Of a stretch of 64,000 nucleotides of DNA, positions 57,337 through 64,000 are shown piece by piece (within the stretch, counting starts at the first letter, position 1; every line of letters begins with the position of its first letter). The stretch is from Solirubrobacterales bacterium (GTDB lineage Bacteria; Actinomycetota; Thermoleophilia; Solirubrobacterales; 70-9): positions 15,083 to 79,082 of the forward strand of contig JASLIG010000082.1 of assembly GCA_030152805.1 (NCBI GenBank), read 5' to 3'. Below the pieces are notes generated by a model. It was not told where the DNA came from. It did no database searches and saw nothing but the letters and a program-made list of their open reading frames with translations. The translations under genes were made by a program, and so were the position numbers.

Positions 57337-57419
57337 CCAGCGGGTGGCGTGGGGGCGGGGGTCGAGGACAGCCCGTGGACTGCCCGCAGGCCCCCCGCCC
57401 CCACGACAGGACCCGCTGG
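57337..57419. repeat. GC-rich palindrome between coaBC and the rimP promoter
   Basis: CCAGCGGGT (57337-57345) pairs with ACCCGCTGG (57411-57419), and GTGGGGGCGGGGG (57349-57361) pairs with CCCCCGCCCCCAC (57392-57404). The central 30 bases are unpaired in my reading. No U-tract follows, so it may be a REP-like element that also slows transcription from coaBC. Confidence 0.75.
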
Positions 57420-57438
57420 CCACAAACCCTTGGCGAGC

Positions 57439-57444
57439 TATACT
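57439..57444 (+). promoter_or_regulatory. -10 box of the rimP-nusA-infB promoter
   Basis: TATACT at 57439-57444 with TGGCCA 16 bp upstream (57417-57422) would start RNA near 57451, ahead of the leader hairpin. Confidence 0.5.
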
Positions 57445-57478
57445 CGCCTCAAGCTTTTGTTCGTCCCGATGTACCGGA

Positions 57479-57501
57479 AGTGGGCCTGGCCCACTTTTTT
57501 T
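57479..57501 (+). terminator. Leader attenuator upstream of rimP
   Basis: AGTGGGC (57479-57485) pairs with GCCCACT (57489-57495... with loop CTG), followed by a run of seven T (57495-57501). It is an intrinsic terminator shape placed between promoter and first gene, suggesting attenuation of the rimP-nusA-infB operon, perhaps by NusA itself. Confidence 0.7.
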
Positions 57502-57514
57502 ACGCCTCAACCCA

Positions 57515-57754
57515 ATGGCAGACCTCCAGCAAGACATCCAGCAGCAGCTCCGCGAGCTCGACTCCGAGCTCGACTTGGTCGCGCTCGAGCAGCCAAGCAC
57601 CGAAGCGCTGCGGCTCTTCATCGACCATCCCAGCGGCGTCGACCTCGCCCTCTGCGAACGGGTCACGCACCACCTCAACCACCTGCGGGCCGACTACGCG
57701 CTGGAGGTGTCCTCACCCGGCCCCAAGTACCGCAATCGCAAGGAGATCCCGTGA
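57515..57754 (+). CDS. rimP: RimP-like protein, N-terminal domain only
   Basis: The 79-residue protein (ATG 57515) matches the RimP N-terminal domain: LQQDIQQQLRELDSELDLVA, LRLFIDHPSGVDLALCERVT and YALEVSSPGPKYRNRKEIP. Typical RimP is about 150 residues; the SH3-like C-terminal domain that contacts ribosomal protein S12 is absent. The stop overlaps the nusA start (GTGA), so no missing part remains downstream in this frame or nearby. Either a short lineage form functions in 30S assembly, or the domain was lost. Confidence 0.75.
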   Translation: MADLQQDIQQQLRELDSELDLVALEQPSTEALRLFIDHPSGVDLALCERVTHHLNHLRADYALEVSSPGPKYRNRKEIP

Positions 57755-59265
57755 GCAAAGAGATCGTCGAAGCAGTCAGGGCACTGGAGCAGGAGAAGGG
57801 GATCTCCGCCGACAAGCTGATGGACGCGCTCGCCGACGCGCTTCTCTCCGCCTACAAGAAGACTCCGGGCGCCGCCAAATACGCCCGTGTCGACCTCGAC
57901 CACGAGACCGGCGACTTCCGCGTCTTCGAACTGATCCTGCCGCCCGAGCTGGAGGAGAAGCTGCTCGCTGAGGCGGCCGAGGCGCAGGAAGAGGAGGAGC
58001 GTGAAATCGACCCCGAGACCGGTGAGCTGCGCGAGCCCGAGGAGCCCGAGCTCGATCCGGAGATGATTGCCCCCTACGAGGACCAGATCTCCACCCGCGA
58101 CGTAACCCCCGACGACTTCGGCCGCATCGCCGCGCAAACCGCCAAGCAGGTGATCCTGCAGCGGATCCGCGAGGCCGAACGGATGATGATGTTCGAGGAG
58201 TACCAGGACCGCGTCGGCGAGCTGATCACCGGGATCATCCAGCAGTCCGACAAGCGCTACACGCTGGTCCAGCTGCGCGAGCGAGTCGAGGCGCTGCTGC
58301 CCAAGTCCGAGCAGGTCTACAACGAGCGCTACGACCACGGCATGCGGGTCAAGGCGGTGATCACCGACGTCTCCGACTCGACCAAAGGGCCGGCGATCGT
58401 CGTCTCCCGCCGGAGCTCCGAGCTGATCAAGAAGCTGTTCGAAATGGAGGTGCCGGAGATCGCCGACAAACTGGTCGAGATCGTCGGCGTCGCCCGCGAG
58501 CCGGGATACCGCTCGAAGATCGCGGTGATCTCCCACGCCGACGGCGTCGACCCGGTCGGCGCCTGCGTCGGCCCGCGCGGCTCGCGCGTGCGCATGGTCG
58601 TCTCCGAGCTGCGCGGCGAGAAGATCGACATCATCCCCCACAACGACGAGCCCGCTCGCTTCGTCGCCAAGGCGCTCTCGCCGGCGCGCGTGCGCGAGGT
58701 GATCGTCGACGACGACGAGCGCCAGGCAACGGTGATCGTGCCCGACGACCAGCTCTCGCTGGCGATCGGCCGGGACGGCCAGAACGCCCGCCTCGCCGCC
58801 CGCCTGACCGGCTGGCGCGTCGACATCAAGTCGGAGACCGAGTTCTCACAGGAGGACCAGGACGTCGAGTACGAGGGCGAAGAAACCTTTGACGGGCGCT
58901 GCATGGCGGTGCTCTCCAACGGCCGCCGCTGCCCCAACGCCGCGATCGAGGGATCCACCTACTGCGGCCTGCCCCAGCACCAGGCGCTGAGCCGCTTCGA
59001 GACCAGCCAGATGGCGGTGCTCGGCGCGGTTTCCGAGACCGAGGTCGAGATTCTCGCGGACCCCGATGCAGATCAGGGGCAGGTCGACGAGATCGTCGCC
59101 AAGGCCGAAGCCGAGTTTGTCGAGGAGGCCCCATCTGAGGAGCCTCAGGATGAGGGCGCCGAGGAACTCGAGGACGAGCAGGCTCAGGATCAGGCCGCCG
59201 AAACGGACTCCGATGAGGCGGAGAAAGCCGAGGAGCCGGTTGCCGAGGAGGCAGAGCAAGCGTAG
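57751..59265 (+). CDS. nusA: NusA with an extra C-terminal Cys/His motif and acidic tail
   Basis: GTG 57751 gives 504 residues. The NusA N-terminal domain (VRALEQEKGISADKLMDALA) is followed by S1 (MRVKAVITDVSDSTKGPAIV), KH1 (VGPRGSRVRMVVSELRGEKI) and KH2 (LAIGRDGQNARLAARLTGWR). After KH2 comes RCMAVLSNGRRCPNAA and then STYCGLPQH, spaced like a small zinc-binding finger (about residues 384-412), and then a long Glu/Asp tail. The finger is not part of standard NusA. The ylxR gene that often follows nusA is absent. NusA controls pausing, termination and antitermination. Confidence 0.93.
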   Translation: MSKEIVEAVRALEQEKGISADKLMDALADALLSAYKKTPGAAKYARVDLDHETGDFRVFELILPPELEEKLLAEAAEAQEEEEREIDPETGELREPEEPELDPEMIAPYEDQISTRDVTPDDFGRIAAQTAKQVILQRIREAERMMMFEEYQDRVGELITGIIQQSDKRYTLVQLRERVEALLPKSEQVYNERYDHGMRVKAVITDVSDSTKGPAIVVSRRSSELIKKLFEMEVPEIADKLVEIVGVAREPGYRSKIAVISHADGVDPVGACVGPRGSRVRMVVSELRGEKIDIIPHNDEPARFVAKALSPARVREVIVDDDERQATVIVPDDQLSLAIGRDGQNARLAARLTGWRVDIKSETEFSQEDQDVEYEGEETFDGRCMAVLSNGRRCPNAAIEGSTYCGLPQHQALSRFETSQMAVLGAVSETEVEILADPDADQGQVDEIVAKAEAEFVEEAPSEEPQDEGAEELEDEQAQDQAAETDSDEAEKAEEPVAEEAEQA

Positions 59266-61553
59266 TGGCTAAAAAGCGGGTTCACGAGATCGCGAAAGCG
59301 CAGGGGCTGAGTAGCAAAGAGGTTCTGGCTGCGCTGAAAGGCGCCGGCATCGAGGCGAAAGCCGCGGCTTCGAGCGTTGAGGAGGCCGAAGCGCTGAAGG
59401 CGATCCAGGCGGCGAAGGGAGATGGCGGGGCGGCTACCGCCACCAAGCCCAAGCCCGCCAAGGCCGAGGCAGCGAAGAAGGCGTCAGCCTCGACGCAGAA
59501 ACCCGCTGCCGCCGCCGCGCCCAAGCAGACAGATGGAGCGGCAAAGCCAGCCGCGAAGCCATCCGGGGCCGCCTCCAAAGGGCCGGTACGGCCGGCCGGG
59601 AAGCCCTCTGCGAGCGCCGGCGGAGCCGCTGCCGCGAGCGGCAAAAAGCGCCGCGTCGTGATCGACTCGCAGGCTGCTCGGCGCGACCAGATGGGCGGGC
59701 CACCGCCGCAGCGCCCGCCGCGCAGGCGCGGTGGCCGGCGCCGCCGGCCGATGCTGGAGGAGCCGCCGCCCAAAGTCGAGGAGGCGGCGGAGCCCGAGGC
59801 GACCAAGGTCCCCGCGGGCGCCACCGTTCGCGAGGTTGCAGAGCTGCTCGGCCTGGGCAGCGCCGAGGTGATCAAGAAGCTGATGACGATGGGGGAGATG
59901 GCAACGCTCACGCAGACCCTCACCGACGAGTCGATCGCCGCGATCGCCGACGAGTACGACCGCAAGATCGAGATCGTCAGCGCCGCCGACGAGGAGCCCG
60001 AGGCGCCCGAGTTCGAGGACGCCGAGGAGGAACTCGCCGACCGACCCCCGGTTGTGACGATCATGGGTCACGTCGACCACGGCAAGACCTCGCTGCTCGA
60101 CGCGATCCGCGAGACGGAGGTCGCCGCGGGCGAGGCCGGCGGCATCACCCAGCACATCGGCGCCTACCAGGTTCACCACGACCAGAAGACGATCACCTTC
60201 CTCGACACGCCCGGACACGCCGCCTTCACCGCGATGCGCGCCCGCGGCGCCAAGGTCACCGACATCGCCGTCGTCGTCGTGGCCGCCGACGACGGCGTTA
60301 TGCCGCAGACCAAAGAGGCGATCGACCACGCCCGCGCAGCCGACGTGCCGATCCTGATCGCGGTCAACAAGATCGACAAGGAGGGCGCGCAGCCCGACCG
60401 CGTCCGCAACGAGCTCGCCGCCGACGGGCTCACCCCCGAGGACTGGGGTGGCGACACGGTCTACGTCGACGTGTCCGCCAAGACCCACGAGGGCCTCGAC
60501 AGCCTGCTCGACATGATCTTGCTCGTCACCGAGCTGGAGGAGCTCGGCGCCAACCCCGACGCGCCCGCCTCCGGCACCGTGGTCGAGTCCCAGCTCGACC
60601 CGGGACGCGGCCCGGTGGTGACGATCCTGGTCCAGCGCGGCACGCTGAAGGTGGGCGACTCGCTGGTCGCCGGACCGCAGTGGGGGCGCGTGCGGGCGAT
60701 GGCCGACTTCACCGGCAAACGGGTCGAGAGCGCCGGCCCCGGCATGCCGGTCGAGGTGCTCGGCTTCGACGGCGTCGCGGACGCCGGGGAGTTCGTGCGC
60801 GCGGTCGAGAACGACCGTCGCGCCCGCCAGGACGCCCAGGAGCGCGCCAACCGGCTCAAGACCGAGGCGCTGGCCCGGCGGCAGGCGCGCAAGGTCAGCC
60901 TCGAGGAGGTCTTCTCGCGCGTCCAGGAGGGCGAGATCAAGGAGCTCGACATCGTCCTCAAGGCAGATGTCGCCGGCTCGCTGGAGGCCCTCCAGGACGA
61001 GATCGCCAAGGTCCCGCAGGAGCAGGTCGGGATCAACATCATCCACTCGCAGACCGGCGGCATCAACGAGTCCGACGTGATGCTGGCCTCCGCCTCCGAC
61101 GCGATCATCATCGGCTTCAACGTGCGCCCGCTGGCCGACGCCCGCCGCGCCGCCGAGCGCGAGGGCGTCGACGTCCGCACCTACTCCGTGATCTACAAAA
61201 TCACCGAAGACCTGCGCAACGCGATGGAGGGCATGCTGGAGGCGATCGAGGTCGAGGAGATACTCGGCGAGGCCGAGATCAAGCAGACCTTCAAGGCTTC
61301 CAAAGTGGGCCGGATCGCCGGCTGCGTCGTCAACGAGGGCAAGGTCACCCGCACGGCCAGCGTGCGCCTGATCCGCGACGGCACGGTGATCTGGGACGGC
61401 AAGCTCGGCTCCCTGCGTCGCTTCAAAGACAACGTGCAGGAGGTCGAGGAGGGCCAGGAGTGCGGCATCGTGCTTGACGGCTACGCTGACGTCAAGGAGG
61501 GCGACGTGCTCGAGTTCTACAGAACCAAACAGGTCGAGCAGACGCTGGAGTAG
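59265..61553 (+). CDS. infB: Translation initiation factor IF-2
   Basis: The 762-residue GTPase starts at GTG 59265, sharing one base with the nusA stop. An N-terminal IF2_N helix (VHEIAKAQGLSSKEVLAALK) is followed by an Ala/Lys/Pro-rich linker, a second IF2_N, and the G domain (MGHVDHGKTSLLDAI, DTPGHAAFTAMRARG, NKIDKEGA), then domains II-IV. It places initiator tRNA on the 30S subunit. Confidence 0.96.
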   Translation: MAKKRVHEIAKAQGLSSKEVLAALKGAGIEAKAAASSVEEAEALKAIQAAKGDGGAATATKPKPAKAEAAKKASASTQKPAAAAAPKQTDGAAKPAAKPSGAASKGPVRPAGKPSASAGGAAAASGKKRRVVIDSQAARRDQMGGPPPQRPPRRRGGRRRRPMLEEPPPKVEEAAEPEATKVPAGATVREVAELLGLGSAEVIKKLMTMGEMATLTQTLTDESIAAIADEYDRKIEIVSAADEEPEAPEFEDAEEELADRPPVVTIMGHVDHGKTSLLDAIRETEVAAGEAGGITQHIGAYQVHHDQKTITFLDTPGHAAFTAMRARGAKVTDIAVVVVAADDGVMPQTKEAIDHARAADVPILIAVNKIDKEGAQPDRVRNELAADGLTPEDWGGDTVYVDVSAKTHEGLDSLLDMILLVTELEELGANPDAPASGTVVESQLDPGRGPVVTILVQRGTLKVGDSLVAGPQWGRVRAMADFTGKRVESAGPGMPVEVLGFDGVADAGEFVRAVENDRRARQDAQERANRLKTEALARRQARKVSLEEVFSRVQEGEIKELDIVLKADVAGSLEALQDEIAKVPQEQVGINIIHSQTGGINESDVMLASASDAIIIGFNVRPLADARRAAEREGVDVRTYSVIYKITEDLRNAMEGMLEAIEVEEILGEAEIKQTFKASKVGRIAGCVVNEGKVTRTASVRLIRDGTVIWDGKLGSLRRFKDNVQEVEEGQECGIVLDGYADVKEGDVLEFYRTKQVEQTLE

Positions 61554-61554
61554 G

Positions 61555-61893
61555 ATGGCCACCCCTCGCATGCGTCGCATCAACGAGGTGCTTCGCGAGG
61601 TGATCGGCTCCGCCATCGCAACCGATTTGAGCGATCCCCGAATCGGCTTCGTCACCGTGACATCGGTCGAAACAAGCCCAGACCTCCGCACCGCCAAGGT
61701 GTACATCAGCGTTCTCGGTGACGAGGAGGCTCGCGAGGCGACGCTGACCGCTCTGCGCTCCTCGCACGGCGTGCTCCAGTCGAAGATTGCCGCTGAGACC
61801 CGGATGAAGCTAACTCCCACCCTCTCCTTCCACTACGACGCAACGGTCGAGCAGGGGATGCGGATCTCACGCCTGCTCGACGAAGAGCTATGA
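61555..61893 (+). CDS. rbfA: Ribosome-binding factor A
   Basis: ATG 61555 (MATPRMRRINEVLREVIGSA) gives 112 residues, starting two bases after infB. DPRIGFVTVTSVETSPDLRT and KVYISVLGDEE are the RbfA KH-type core, and KLTPTLSFHYDATVEQGMRI is the conserved C-terminal stretch. It helps mature 16S rRNA. It overlaps nrnA by 4 bp. Confidence 0.95.
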   Translation: MATPRMRRINEVLREVIGSAIATDLSDPRIGFVTVTSVETSPDLRTAKVYISVLGDEEAREATLTALRSSHGVLQSKIAAETRMKLTPTLSFHYDATVEQGMRISRLLDEEL

Positions 61894-62894
61894 GCGACAC
61901 AACTGACGTCGGGATGACGACCCTCGATCAGGTCGCAGCCGAGATCCGAGCCCGCGACCGGTTTCTTCTCACCGCGCACGAGGGGCCCGACGGCGACGCT
62001 CTCGGCTCGCTGTTGGGCATGCATCGCCTGCTCACGCAGCTGGGCAAGGACTCGGTGATGTTCATGGCGGCAAAGGAGTTCCCGCTGCCGATCGAGTACC
62101 GCTTCCTGCCACTCGAGGAGGTGTTCCACGAGCCGCCCGCTGACATGGTCGACCGGACGATCGTCTTCCTCGATTGCGGCAACATCGACCGGATGCCCGT
62201 CGACTTCCTCACCAATGGAGAGAGCTTCGTCATCAACATCGACCACCATCACGACAACACGATGTTCGGCGACGTCAACCTGGTCGACATCGATGCCTCC
62301 TGCACGGCCGAGATCGTCTACGAGCTCGCAGGCCTGCTGGGGGCGGAGGTAACCCCTGAGATCGCCTCGGCGCTGTACGTGGGGCTGGTGACCGACACCG
62401 GGAAGTTCATGTACGAGAACACCAAGGCGCGGACCCACCAGATCGCCGCGGAGCTAATCGAAGCCGGGGTGGACGTCGATGACACCTACCGCCGTCTTTA
62501 CGAGCACGTCCCGATCGAGAAGCTGCGACTCGTCTCCCGGGCCCTGGACGGCATCCAGCACCACTGCGACGGCCGGCTCGTGCTCGCCTACATCACCGCG
62601 GCGGACTACGAGGCGAGCGGGGCCAGCGAGGGAATGACCGAGGGCATCATCGACCACCTGCGCTCGGTTGAGGGCGCCAAGGTCTCGGCGCTGATTCGAG
62701 ATCTCGGCGACCGAGGCAGCGCCGCCCGCAAGGTCAGCCTGCGCTCCAGCGAAGGGGAGATCGATGTCTCGGCTATCGCCCGCAAGTACGGCGGGGGCGG
62801 GCACAAACGAGCAGCGGGCTTTTCCACCGACGTCTCCTGCGAGGACCTCATTCCTCTGCTCTGCGACGAGGTCGCCGCCCAGCTCGGCTCCTGA
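61890..62894 (+). CDS. nrnA: Bifunctional oligoribonuclease/PAP phosphatase (DHH family)
   Basis: The 334-residue protein has HEGPDGDALGSLLGM, FLDCGNIDRMP, NIDHHHDNTMFG (DHH motif) and a C-terminal DHHA1 domain with KYGGGGHKRAAGF. Family members degrade nano-RNA and hydrolyse pAp. It sits between rbfA and truB, as in many actinobacteria and Firmicutes. Confidence 0.93.
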   Translation: MSDTTDVGMTTLDQVAAEIRARDRFLLTAHEGPDGDALGSLLGMHRLLTQLGKDSVMFMAAKEFPLPIEYRFLPLEEVFHEPPADMVDRTIVFLDCGNIDRMPVDFLTNGESFVINIDHHHDNTMFGDVNLVDIDASCTAEIVYELAGLLGAEVTPEIASALYVGLVTDTGKFMYENTKARTHQIAAELIEAGVDVDDTYRRLYEHVPIEKLRLVSRALDGIQHHCDGRLVLAYITAADYEASGASEGMTEGIIDHLRSVEGAKVSALIRDLGDRGSAARKVSLRSSEGEIDVSAIARKYGGGGHKRAAGFSTDVSCEDLIPLLCDEVAAQLGS

Positions 62895-62897
62895 CCG

Positions 62898-63548
62898 ATG
62901 TACGGGAAGGCGGAGGGCGCGGTGCTGCTCTGCGACAAGCCCGCCGGGATAACCTCGCACGACATGGTTCTCGGAGTGCGACGCGAACGTGGGTGCAAGG
63001 CGGGGCACGCCGGCACGCTCGATCCGTTCGCGACTGGCCTGCTGCTGGTCCTGCTCGGGCGCGCCACGCGATTGCAGCGGTTCCTCACCGGCCTGTCGAA
63101 GACCTACCTTGCCACCGCCCGGTTGGGCTGGCGCTCCAGCACCGGTGACCCCGACGGCGAGCTGACCGAGACGGGCAGGGTTCCGGAGTCGCTGGAGCTG
63201 CCGACCGGGCTCGTTCGCCAGCGGGTGCCGATGACCTCCGCCGTGCGGGTGGACGGAGAGCGCCTCTATCGCAAGGCGCACCGCGGCGAGGTGGTCGAGA
63301 CGCCAGAGCGCGAGATCCAGGTCCACCGAGCCGAGTTGCGCGATCGCGGCGAGGGGGTCGCCAGGTATGAGATCGAGTGCTCGGCGGGCACCTACGTTCG
63401 CGTCTTGATCGAGACGCTCGAGGACGCCTACTGCTCAGAGCTGCGGCGCGTGGCGATCGGGCCCTTCCAGGTCGAGGACGCCGGCGCGGAGCTGAGCGTC
63501 GAGCGCGTCGCCGAGCTGGTGCCGGGCGTTCGGGAGGCGTTGCGCTGA
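62898..63548 (+). CDS. truB: tRNA pseudouridine-55 synthase, short form
   Basis: The 216-residue protein has LLCDKPAGITSHDMV, HAGTLDPFATGLL (catalytic Asp) and a C-terminal VRVLIETLEDAYCSELRRVA. The usual bacterial length is near 300; the missing residues are in the inserted loops and the C-terminal PUA-like part, while all catalytic motifs remain. The stop shares a base with the ribF ATG. Confidence 0.92.
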   Translation: MYGKAEGAVLLCDKPAGITSHDMVLGVRRERGCKAGHAGTLDPFATGLLLVLLGRATRLQRFLTGLSKTYLATARLGWRSSTGDPDGELTETGRVPESLELPTGLVRQRVPMTSAVRVDGERLYRKAHRGEVVETPEREIQVHRAELRDRGEGVARYEIECSAGTYVRVLIETLEDAYCSELRRVAIGPFQVEDAGAELSVERVAELVPGVREALR

Positions 63549-64000
63549 TGGCGAACATCGCGGTGACCTCGCTCCCGGACGCCACGCCGCGTCCTCGCCA
63601 TGTCGCGATCGGGACCTTCGACGGGGTCCACCTCGGCCACCAGGCGGTGATCGACGATGCGGACACCGTTCTCACCTTCGACCCGCACCCGCTCGAGGTC
63701 CTGCACCCAGCCGCGCTCCCCAAGCTGATCATGCCGTTTGAGGTCAAGCGAGACGTGATCGAGGGGCTAGGGGTCGATGAGCTCGTCGTGATCCCGTTCG
63801 ACCGGGAGCTCGCCGCTCTGTCGGCGGAGGGCTTCATCGACGAGGTGCTGGTCGAGCGCCTCGGCGCCACCCGCGTCTCGGTGGGGGAGAACTTCCGCTT
63901 CGGCGCCAAGGCAAAGGGCGATCCGGAGATGCTCTCGGCACGGTCGGAGTTCGAGACGCGCGTCGTGCCGCTGGTTGAGGTCGACGGCGAGGCGGTGTCC
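63548..64000 (+). CDS. ribF: Riboflavin kinase/FAD synthetase (partial, 3' end outside window)
   Basis: The first 151 codons are present. HVAIGTFDGVHLGHQAVI is the FAD-synthetase nucleotidyltransferase motif (G-x-F-D-G-V-H-x-G-H), TFDPHPLEVLHP follows, and VSVGENFRFGAKAKGDPEML is the conserved G-x-x-F-R-F-G region. The kinase domain lies beyond position 64000. It makes FMN and FAD. Confidence 0.93.
   Translation, partial: MANIAVTSLPDATPRPRHVAIGTFDGVHLGHQAVIDDADTVLTFDPHPLEVLHPAALPKLIMPFEVKRDVIEGLGVDELVVIPFDRELAALSAEGFIDEVLVERLGATRVSVGENFRFGAKAKGDPEMLSARSEFETRVVPLVEVDGEAVS

Overview
The window is a GC-rich chromosomal segment with strong G/C preference at third codon positions. It resembles a member of the actinobacterial class Thermoleophilia (Solirubrobacterales-like). 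The evidence is an actinobacterial-type integration host factor (mihF) beside gmk-rpoZ-coaBC, many GTG/TTG starts with 4-base GTGA/TTGA overlaps, and secreted proteins with PKD, LamG and repeat Ig-like modules. The genus assignment is inference.

Layout. (1) 140-8539, minus: a 2,799-residue secreted protein with an N,N-dimethylformamidase-like head, 14 PKD repeats and 4 LamG domains. (2) 8658-21611: an exopolysaccharide cluster with a GT-C-like membrane protein, GT4 and GT2 glycosyltransferases, two Wzz-like proteins, a flippase, an O-antigen-ligase-like polymerase, a methyltransferase and an asparagine synthetase that appears to start at ATC. (3) 21623-27181, minus: three tandem secreted beta-helix paralogs that gain Ca-binding and Ig-like modules one step at a time. 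(4) 27364-32995: polysaccharide deacetylase, a PssD/PssE pair, a DegT aminotransferase with a hexapeptide acetyltransferase, a GT2 protein lacking its DXD, and a nucleotide-sugar dehydrogenase. The last enzymes resemble part of a diacetamido-uronic acid sugar pathway. (5) 33.0-39.4 kb: a long palindrome, a DAG-kinase-like gene, SnoaL and DUF2294 genes, and a corA-HIT-manB-MBL operon. (6) 39.5-41.2 kb: a complete SAM-I riboswitch with terminator and antiterminator, controlling a threonine-synthase-family enzyme coupled to a CysO/MoaD-like sulfur carrier. (7) 41.3-43.1 kb: an rfbF/rfbG-like CDP-sugar pair bracketed by palindromes, followed by an SRAP gene, a membrane protein, tRNA-Arg(CCG) and RNase Z. 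(8) 45.86-54.8 kb: a PyrR-controlled operon pyrR-B-C-carA-carB ending in a PyrK-PyrD fusion. (9) 54.86-64.0 kb: mihF-gmk-rpoZ-coaBC, then rimP(short)-nusA-infB-rbfA-nrnA-truB-ribF, which runs off the end.

The most interesting candidate system is region 6. The pairing of a SAM riboswitch, a ThrC-like PLP enzyme and a CysO-like carrier suggests protein-thiocarboxylate-dependent homocysteine synthesis from O-phosphohomoserine, rather than ordinary threonine synthesis. A second theme is a set of GC-rich palindromic elements at 33.2, 41.3, 42.1, 53.8 and 57.4 kb. Three of them appear to have entered or reshaped coding sequence: the start and the tail of the rfbF-like gene, and the linker of the PyrK-PyrD fusion. 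Other points of note are the ATC start of asparagine synthetase, a NusA with an extra Cys/His motif, and a RimP that holds only the N-terminal domain. Everything here is read by eye; no search or folding program was run.
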